DNA of 23,281 bases from Deltaproteobacteria bacterium (GTDB taxonomy: Bacteria; Desulfobacterota; Desulfomonilia; UBA1062). Positions 15,477 through 23,281 of this stretch are shown piece after piece; position 1 is the first letter of the stretch, and each line of letters opens with the position of its first letter. The DNA is taken from NCBI GenBank assembly GCA_023230665.1, contig JALNWY010000029.1:1-23281 (forward strand). Direction: 5' to 3'. The position numbers and the translations under genes were made by a program. The notes under the pieces are model-generated. The model saw only the letters and a program-made list of their open reading frames with translations. It was not told the DNA's origin and ran no database searches.

Positions 15477-15488
15477 AAGAGATCTCTT
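15477..15488. repeat. Twelve-base palindrome upstream of the lptF promoter
   Basis: AAGAGATCTCTT is a perfect palindrome lying six bases upstream of the -35 element of lptF, between the two divergent promoters. It could be an operator or activator site; no regulator is recognised. Confidence 0.4.
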
Positions 15489-15494
15489 ATGGTG

Positions 15495-15523
15495 TGGACA
15501 GGCGAAAATACCGTGCGTATAAT
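15495..15523 (+). promoter_or_regulatory. Near-consensus sigma70 promoter of lptF with a very short leader
   Basis: TGGACA (15495-15500; five of six) is followed after exactly 17 bases by a perfect TATAAT (15518-15523). Transcription should begin near 15530, about five bases before the lptF ATG at 15536. Confidence 0.75.
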
Positions 15524-15535
15524 CCTGAACACAGT

Positions 15536-16591
15536 ATGATCATCCAGCGATATGTGCTCAGTCATCTCCTGAAGGTCTTTGTGGGGGCCGCTCTGGTCCT
15601 GTATAGCGTCATGTTCATTGTCCAGTGGATACGCATCGGGCAGGTCATGTCGCTGGAGGATCTCGACGTTCTGCTCCTGGCCCTGGTGCCGCTGGCCATC
15701 TTTGTCCTGCCCATGGCGCTGATCTTCAGCGTCCTCATGGTCCTGGAGAAGTTATCCACCGAATCCGAAATCATCGCCATGCAGGCGTGCGGGATCCGGA
15801 TGCGCACCGTCCATGCGCCTATCATCGCTGTTTCCCTCGTTTGCATGGTCCTGCACGTGAGCATTGCCATGTATCTGGGCCCCCTCTCCATGCAGAGGAT
15901 ACAGGAGCGCCTTGTCGAGAAGGCGCCGGAAAAGGTATATTCCTTTATCAAGGAGCGGGAGTTCATAGACACCTTTTCCGGTGTGACGCTCTATGTCGAG
16001 TCCGTGAACCAGGTGGCCCGCGAACTCCACAACGTGTTCATCGAAACCCAAGGATCGGGCCGCTCCATCATTGCGGCGGAAAAGGGCACCATTGATTTCT
16101 CGCCCTCGGGCATTCTCATGAGGTTGTCGGACGGAAGCGTTTTCATGGAGTCGGGCAAGAGCCTGCGGTATATCACCTTTCAGGAATATACCTTCACCCT
16201 GGACGCTGACTTTAAGGGCAAGCTCGGGATCAGAGACGCTGATGTGCTGACCCAGTCTCAGCTTGCCGAGCTGATCCAGGAAAACCCCAAGCCCAAGATG
16301 ATCAAGGAGTACCATAATCGGTATTCCTTTCCCGTGATCAACCTGATCCTGGCCCTGGTCGGCATACAGTTCGGCATCCAGAGGCCGCGTTCGCCCAGGC
16401 ATTCGGGCATCGTATTCGGACTCGGAACCATCCTGGGCTACTACCTGGTCTTTCTCATGGCCGACCGCCTGGTCAAGGGCGGTGTCCTGAACCCCGTGGC
16501 CGGGGCCTGGATCCCCAATGTGATCTTCTGTGTGATCCTCCTGGGGGTGTTCTTCTGGAGGCGCTCGGGCCTGGGCAGGGGAGGCGCGTGA
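15536..16591 (+). CDS. lptF: LPS export ABC transporter permease LptF
   Basis: The 351-residue protein is a YjgP/YjgQ-family permease. Three N-terminal membrane segments (about 12-30, 44-71, 93-113), a periplasmic beta-jellyroll region (about 115-265) and three C-terminal segments (about 265-282, 290-312, 323-342) follow the family plan. The motif ESEIIAMQACGIRM at about 76-89 is the cytoplasmic coupling helix region. With LptG and the ATPase LptB (not in this window) it extracts lipopolysaccharide from the inner membrane. The ATG at 15536 is chosen because the typical MIIQRY start follows; a GTG at 15494 would lie within the promoter. No Shine-Dalgarno site precedes it. The assignment to LptF rather than LptG is from gene order. 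Confidence 0.88.
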   Translation: MIIQRYVLSHLLKVFVGAALVLYSVMFIVQWIRIGQVMSLEDLDVLLLALVPLAIFVLPMALIFSVLMVLEKLSTESEIIAMQACGIRMRTVHAPIIAVSLVCMVLHVSIAMYLGPLSMQRIQERLVEKAPEKVYSFIKEREFIDTFSGVTLYVESVNQVARELHNVFIETQGSGRSIIAAEKGTIDFSPSGILMRLSDGSVFMESGKSLRYITFQEYTFTLDADFKGKLGIRDADVLTQSQLAELIQENPKPKMIKEYHNRYSFPVINLILALVGIQFGIQRPRSPRHSGIVFGLGTILGYYLVFLMADRLVKGGVLNPVAGAWIPNVIFCVILLGVFFWRRSGLGRGGA

Positions 16592-17676
16592 TGAACTCCA
16601 TCATACGCAGGTACATCTTCAGGAAGGCGGGCGCCATGACGCTGGGCGCCCTGACAAGCCTCGTTCTCCTCATGGTGATCTCCGAACTGTTCGGGAAACT
16701 CACCACCTTTGCGGAATACGGCACGGGGCTGCCTGTGATCCTGCAATATCTTGCATTCTCGGTGCCGCAGATGGTTCACTGGGTCCTTCCCTTTTCGGTC
16801 TGTCTGGGCATACTGGCAGCCCAGGCCGCATTCTCGCGGCACAGCGAGATCATCGCCATGCAGTCGTGCTCAGTGTCCCTCAAGCAGATTTATATTCCCT
16901 ATCTCTTTGTGGGTATCCTTGCGACCATCCTGATGGCCTCCACGAGCTTCTATTTCTATCCCATGGCCCAGAGAAAGGCCGAGAGAATCGAGAACCTGAG
17001 CATCAAAAAGACCGAGGTCGCCGGAACCTTCTCGGTGAGCGGGGGGCGCTTCAAGGTGGGACAGGATATCTACAGCGTGGCCAGGCTCGACGTTGCCCGG
17101 GGAATCATGGAGGACATTACCTGCTACCGATTCTCCTCAGGCAGGCTCAAACAGGTGATTCGTGCAAAGAGCGCCCGCTGGAGCGGCGGCGTCTGGACCG
17201 CACAGGGAATGGAGGTCATCGAACTCGGGAACAGGGGGATATCGGATCCCCGTCCCGCCACGGTTCTTCCTCTCGGGCAGGAGCCCGAGGACCTGGTCAT
17301 GGCCGAGACGAACTCCGAGCTGCTCCCGATCACCGAACTCCGCACCTACCTTGTGCAGCTCAGGCAAGACGGCATCGCGTCTCCCGCCACTGAAACCCTG
17401 TATCACAGCCGGATCAGCTTCGCCCTGGCGCCGTTCATCATCACCATCCTCGTGATTCCGTTCGGGATGCGCTTCCCCAGGGCCGGCGGAATCGCGCGAG
17501 GGATCTCCCTGGGACTGGTGCTGGGGCTGTCCTATTGGTTTCTCCACTCGGGGATGACCGGGCTCGGGGCCTCGGGCGTCATCCACCCCCTGGCGGCATC
17601 GTGGGGCGCAAATGCCGCGGCCCTGGTTCTGGCCTTTACCATATTGCTGAAAAAAAGGAGGGCTTTGTATGGCTGA
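16591..17676 (+). CDS. lptG: LPS export ABC transporter permease LptG
   Basis: The 361-residue second YjgP/YjgQ-family permease has N-terminal membrane segments at about 16-33, 48-78 and 100-122, a periplasmic domain, and three C-terminal segments starting around ISFALAPFIITILVIPFGM. The coupling region HSEIIAMQSCSVSLKQI parallels that of the preceding permease. Its ATG shares the A of the lptF stop (TGATG), so the two subunits are translationally coupled; a GTG one codon earlier is possible. It pairs with LptF as the membrane part of the lipopolysaccharide exporter. Confidence 0.88.
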   Translation: MNSIIRRYIFRKAGAMTLGALTSLVLLMVISELFGKLTTFAEYGTGLPVILQYLAFSVPQMVHWVLPFSVCLGILAAQAAFSRHSEIIAMQSCSVSLKQIYIPYLFVGILATILMASTSFYFYPMAQRKAERIENLSIKKTEVAGTFSVSGGRFKVGQDIYSVARLDVARGIMEDITCYRFSSGRLKQVIRAKSARWSGGVWTAQGMEVIELGNRGISDPRPATVLPLGQEPEDLVMAETNSELLPITELRTYLVQLRQDGIASPATETLYHSRISFALAPFIITILVIPFGMRFPRAGGIARGISLGLVLGLSYWFLHSGMTGLGASGVIHPLAASWGANAAALVLAFTILLKKRRALYG

Positions 17677-19009
17677 CGTGGTGATCATCGGCGCAGGACC
17701 GGCAGGTATCTTTGCGGCCCAGGAGCTGGCCAAGAGCTCGGACGAGCTCGACATAGTCATCGTGGAGCAGGGCAAGGACATCATTCAGAGGAGCAGGTCG
17801 GGCAGGGATATGCTTGTGGGCTGGGGAGGCGCGGGCGCGTACAGCGACGGCAAGCTCACCATCTCGACCGATGTAGGGGGGCAGCTTTCGTCCCTGCTGA
17901 ACGAAAGCGAGCTCCTGGAGCTTCTCGATGAGGTCGACCGGATCTATACGAGCCACGAGTCGAGCGGGGGCCTCTACGCGGTGGAGCCCGACGACGCTGC
18001 CCGGATCTCGGCCCGGGCAAAGCTCGCCGGCCTTATCTACGTCCCCACCAAGGTCCGCCATATCGGTACCGAGAACTGCTATACCATTCTCAAGAATATA
18101 CGGGAAGAGCTCCGCAGCAAGGTAAAGGTGATCTTCAATACCCGGGCCCGGGATATCCTGAAACAAGGCGGCCAGGTCACGGGCGTGAGCCTGGAAGACG
18201 GCACGGTCATCGATGCGCGCGCCGTCATCGCGGCCCCCGGGAGGGTGGGGTCTTCCTGGATGTCGGGGCAGGCAAAGCAGCTCGGCCTGGAAACCCGCCC
18301 CAATCCCGTTGATCTTGGCGTGCGGGTCGAACTCCCGGCCGTGGTCATGGAAGATCTGACTGAAAAGGCCTACGAGACCAAGTTTGTCTACTATTCAAAG
18401 ACCTTCGACGACCGGGTGCGGACCTTCTGCATGAACCCCTACGGCGAGGTGGTCAGGGAGACCATGGGCGACATCCTCACGGTCAATGGGCATTCCTGGG
18501 CACGAACCCGGACCGAGAACACCAACTTCGCCATCCTCGTGAGCGCCGATTTCACCGAGCCCTTCGACGACCCCATCGGCTATGGCGAATCCGTGGCCCG
18601 GCTCGCCAACATGCTGGGCAAGGGGGTCATTGTCCAGCGCCTGGGGGACCTTCACGCCGGGAGAAGGACCAACCCGTCCCGACTCTTGAGGTGCCTGACC
18701 AACCCCACCCTGCACGACGCCACCCCCGGGGACTTGAGCTACTGCCTGCCCTACCGGATCCTCACCGACATCATGGAGATGCTCTCCAGCCTCGACGAAG
18801 TGGCGCCGGGCGTGAATTCCGCGCATACGCTCCTCTACGGGATCGAGGTCAAGTTCTACTCCAACCGCATCGAGCTCGACCGCGGGCTAAAGACCGAGAT
18901 CGAGGGGCTCTATGTGATCGGAGACGGCGCCGGCATCACCCGTGGCCTGATCCAGGCGAGCTGCTCGGGCATTATCGCGGCCAGGTCCGTGCTGAGACAG
19001 CTCGAATAG
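17669..19009 (+). CDS. FAD-dependent dehydrogenase (COG2509-type, function unknown)
   Basis: The 446-residue protein opens with a dinucleotide-binding Rossmann motif IIGAGPAGIFAAQ (5-17) and an acidic end of the second strand (IVEQGKD). GWGGAGAYSDGKLTIS (about 50-65) is the diagnostic segment of the uncharacterised FAD dehydrogenase group, and GLYVIGDGAGITRGLIQA near the C-terminus closes the FAD site. No membrane segment or iron-sulfur motif is seen. A strong AGGAGGG lies seven bases before the ATG, and the gene overlaps lptG by eight bases, so it is made with the Lpt permeases. The substrate is not known. Confidence 0.87.
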   Translation: MADVVIIGAGPAGIFAAQELAKSSDELDIVIVEQGKDIIQRSRSGRDMLVGWGGAGAYSDGKLTISTDVGGQLSSLLNESELLELLDEVDRIYTSHESSGGLYAVEPDDAARISARAKLAGLIYVPTKVRHIGTENCYTILKNIREELRSKVKVIFNTRARDILKQGGQVTGVSLEDGTVIDARAVIAAPGRVGSSWMSGQAKQLGLETRPNPVDLGVRVELPAVVMEDLTEKAYETKFVYYSKTFDDRVRTFCMNPYGEVVRETMGDILTVNGHSWARTRTENTNFAILVSADFTEPFDDPIGYGESVARLANMLGKGVIVQRLGDLHAGRRTNPSRLLRCLTNPTLHDATPGDLSYCLPYRILTDIMEMLSSLDEVAPGVNSAHTLLYGIEVKFYSNRIELDRGLKTEIEGLYVIGDGAGITRGLIQASCSGIIAARSVLRQLE

Positions 19010-19054
19010 TCCGCGCAGCCGGGCGGAAAATCGAAATTCATCGAATTCCGGAAA

Positions 19055-19087
19055 CTTCCCCAAGGGGAGGCTTCACGCCATTTTTTT
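19055..19087 (+). terminator. Possible terminator after the FAD dehydrogenase gene
   Basis: CTTCCCC (19055-19061) pairs with GGGGAGG (19064-19070, one G-T pair) and, ten bases later, a run of seven T (19081-19087) follows. The distance between stem and T-run makes this a weak call. Confidence 0.4.
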
Positions 19088-19114
19088 GCTTGGACAGAAG
19101 TATGGATTTATACT
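19086..19114 (+). promoter_or_regulatory. Possible ppdK promoter
   Basis: TTGCTT (19086-19091), 17 bases, TATACT (19109-19114). The -10 matches five of six consensus bases and the -35 three. The leader would be about 42 bases and include the ribosome site. Confidence 0.4.
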
Positions 19115-19162
19115 ATCGTCTTGACGATATTTAACACCTATAGCGAAGAGAGGGAGAATGTC

Positions 19163-21822
<2,660 letters not shown>

Positions 21823-21826
<4 letters not shown>

Positions 21827-22413
21827 TCATCAGCTTCGAGGGCGGAGAGGGGGTGGGCAAGTCCACCCACGTGAAAATCCTCTGCACGCATCTTGAACAG
21901 CACGGGCTGCCTTGGCTCTCGTTCCGGGAGCCGGGCGGCTCTGCCTTTTGCGAAGATATCCGCGGTCTGTTCTTTCACGAAGGCCTGGACACGATGACCG
22001 AGCTGCTCCTGGTCCTTGCCTCGCGCCGAGAAAACATCGTAAAACTGGTTCTTCCCGCGCTCGAGCAGGGCAAGGTCGTGATCATCGACCGGTTCATCGA
22101 CTCGACCCTGGCGTATCAGGGTGTGCTGGGAGGACTCGGTGTCGGGCGCATTCGCGAGCTCATGGAAAAGACCGGGACCTGGATCGAGCCTGACCTTACC
22201 TTTGTGCTCGATGTCGACCCCGGCCGTGCGCTGAAGCGAATTGTGCCGGGAGACAAGTTCGAGGATCGCGAGCCCCTCTTTCACCAGGAGTTGCGCAAGG
22301 CATTTCTTGACCTCGCAGTGGATGCGAGGCATTGCGTCATCGATGCCGACAGACCTCGCGATCAGGTAAGCCATGACATTCTGGCTGCGGTAGACAGGGT
22401 GCTGAGGCTCTGA
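21823..22413 (+). CDS. tmk: Thymidylate kinase
   Basis: This 196-residue kinase phosphorylates dTMP to dTDP. The P-loop FEGGEGVGKST is at 5-15, FREPGGS at 34-40 holds the nucleotide-binding Arg, and IDRFIDSTLAYQG at 88-100 is the DR(Y/F/H) motif. The lid near 140-150 (RIVPGDKFEDRE) carries basic residues and the P-loop does not, as in the E. coli-like type. The start is GTG, overlapping the ppdK stop by four bases (GTGA); no separate ribosome site is needed if translation is coupled. Family similarity begins immediately, supporting this start. The C-terminus is slightly short but intact. Confidence 0.93.
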
Positions 22414-22436
22414 TAGTGAATGCTCGGTACGCGAGG

Positions 22437-22916
22437 CTACTCGGCAGGGCGTTTGAAATGGCCGCTTTTGCCTCCGGATTTTTCCATGAGACGGATGCCG
22501 CTTATGACCATGGTCTTGTCCATGGCCTTGCACATGTCATAGATCGTGAGCAAGGCAATGCTGGCTGCATGCAGGGCCTCCATCTCGACCCCGGTTTTTC
22601 CCGACACCTTGACGCTCGACTCCACCTCTATGCTCGCATCCTCCTCCCTGGGGAAGAACTCTACCGAAATCCGGTCAATGGGAAGCGGATGGCACAGGGG
22701 AATGGTCTGGGCCGTGTTCTTTGCCGCCATGATGCCCGCGATCTTTGCCGTGGCAAGGACATTGCCCTTGGCCACCCGGTCGCTCACCACCGCGGTAAAG
22801 GCCTCGCGGCTCATGCTGATGGAGCCCCGCGCCACAGCGACCCTGGTGGTGGTCTCCTTGCCCCCGACATCCACCATGGATATCCGGCCCTGGTCATCGA
22901 GATGTGTGAATCCCAC
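22437..22916 (-). CDS. moaC: Cyclic pyranopterin monophosphate synthase
   Basis: The 159-residue product is MoaC, which converts the MoaA product into cyclic pyranopterin monophosphate in molybdenum/tungsten cofactor synthesis. Motifs: FTHLDDQGRISMVDVGGKETTTR at the start, KIAGIMAAKNT, IPLCHPLPI, KTGVEMEALHAAS and IYDMCKAMDK, ending in LMEKSGGKSGH. The start is taken as GTG at 22916, just ahead of the conserved THLD and 13 bases after the fmdB stop; no clear ribosome site was found and a different nearby start is possible. The open frame continues upstream inside fmdB, but that part looks like noise. It is convergent with tmk, 23 bases away. No other moa gene is in the window. Confidence 0.92.
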   Translation of the reverse strand: MGFTHLDDQGRISMVDVGGKETTTRVAVARGSISMSREAFTAVVSDRVAKGNVLATAKIAGIMAAKNTAQTIPLCHPLPIDRISVEFFPREEDASIEVESSVKVSGKTGVEMEALHAASIALLTIYDMCKAMDKTMVISGIRLMEKSGGKSGHFKRPAE

Positions 22917-22929
22917 GATGCCGTGCCGA

Positions 22930-23190
22930 TCAGTCGGAATCAGACGATGAGGAAGAGTCGCTGGATGCCTTTGCAGGCTCAGGGGAAGACTTGGTGTCCG
23001 CGGGCGTGTTTTTCTTCGCATAATCCGTCAGATACCAGCCCGAGCCTTTGAGATGGAAGGAAGAACGGGAGATCAGTTTCTTGACCGGACCTCCGCACAC
23101 CGAGCACTGCCGGACCGGGGCGTCGCTGAACTTCTGCACCGCCTCGAACTCATGATTGCACTGTAAACACTTATACTCATAAATAGGCAT
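22930..23190 (-). CDS. FmdB-family zinc ribbon protein
   Basis: The 86-residue protein starts MPIYEYKCLQC and holds two Cys pairs (C8, C11 and C29, C32) that should bind zinc, as in the small regulatory protein FmdB family. The remaining part is a low-complexity tail of Lys, Pro and Ala ending in a Ser/Asp-rich run. The ATG at 23190 follows AAGGGAG. It is first in a two-gene unit with moaC. The original FmdB was linked to formamidase or molybdenum formylmethanofuran dehydrogenase genes, but most members have no proven role. Confidence 0.9.
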   Translation of the reverse strand: MPIYEYKCLQCNHEFEAVQKFSDAPVRQCSVCGGPVKKLISRSSFHLKGSGWYLTDYAKKNTPADTKSSPEPAKASSDSSSSSDSD

Positions 23191-23226
23191 GAAAATGACT
23201 CCCTTGATCTACGATTTTCGTGGAAC

Positions 23227-23256
23227 TATATAGGGGTGCTGCCTCTACCTTGTCAA
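23227..23256 (-). promoter_or_regulatory. Promoter of the fmdB-moaC unit
   Basis: On the minus strand a perfect TTGACA (23256-23251) precedes TATATA (23232-23227) with an 18-base spacer. Transcription would start near 23220, giving a leader of about 30 bases with the AAGGGAG ribosome site. Confidence 0.7.
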
Positions 23257-23281
23257 GCAGCGTAAGCACGTTTTTCAGCCC

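Noticed and set aside
21909..22413. Possible truncation of tmk
   Set aside because: P-loop, DRF motif and lid are all present and 196 residues is within the normal range for the family.

Overview
The window reads as GC-rich chromosomal DNA from a diderm, anaerobic bacterium, most likely a Desulfobacterota (old Deltaproteobacteria) relative. That placement is inferred from gene content: an oxygen-sensitive class III ribonucleotide reductase with its radical-SAM activase, pyruvate phosphate dikinase, LptF/LptG lipopolysaccharide permeases, several complex hybrid histidine kinases, and at the left edge the start of an exosortase/PEP-CTERM-type polysaccharide deacetylase. There is no insertion sequence, CRISPR array, tRNA, rRNA or phage gene. 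Coding density is high and the genes look intact.

Left part (1-6307): a truncated deacetylase gene runs off the left edge. A long-chain acyl-CoA ligase follows, with a promoter whose spacer is filled by an inverted repeat. Then comes nrdD, preceded by two tandem sites that match the NrdR box with one at the -10 and one in the leader, so repression by NrdR is the clear prediction. The activase gene nrdG lies 0.8 kb further on, separated from nrdD by a single-domain response regulator on the opposite strand.

Middle (6429-10803, minus strand): two PAS-containing hybrid histidine kinases, each ending in a receiver domain. With the lone receiver at 4975-5352 they form a signalling cluster with no visible output domain or HPt protein.

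Right-middle (10936-19009): a MoxR ATPase, a DUF58 protein and a membrane-anchored transglutaminase-like protein overlap one another as an operon. A convergent OmpA-domain lipoprotein gene shares its stop-codon bases with the transglutaminase gene. Divergent from the lipoprotein gene are lptF, lptG and an FAD-dependent dehydrogenase. The lipoprotein and lptF promoters are close to consensus and lie so near their start codons that both mRNAs should have almost no 5' leader.

Right end (19163-23190): ppdK and tmk overlap by four bases, and convergent to them is an fmdB-moaC pair with a consensus promoter. Overall the window links fatty-acid activation, anaerobic DNA-precursor supply (nrdD, nrdG, tmk), central carbon metabolism (ppdK), cell-envelope building (lipoprotein, transglutaminase, Lpt permeases) and sensory signalling. 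No single gene is of an unknown class. The most informative signals are regulatory: the NrdR sites, the leaderless divergent promoters and the operator-in-spacer promoter.
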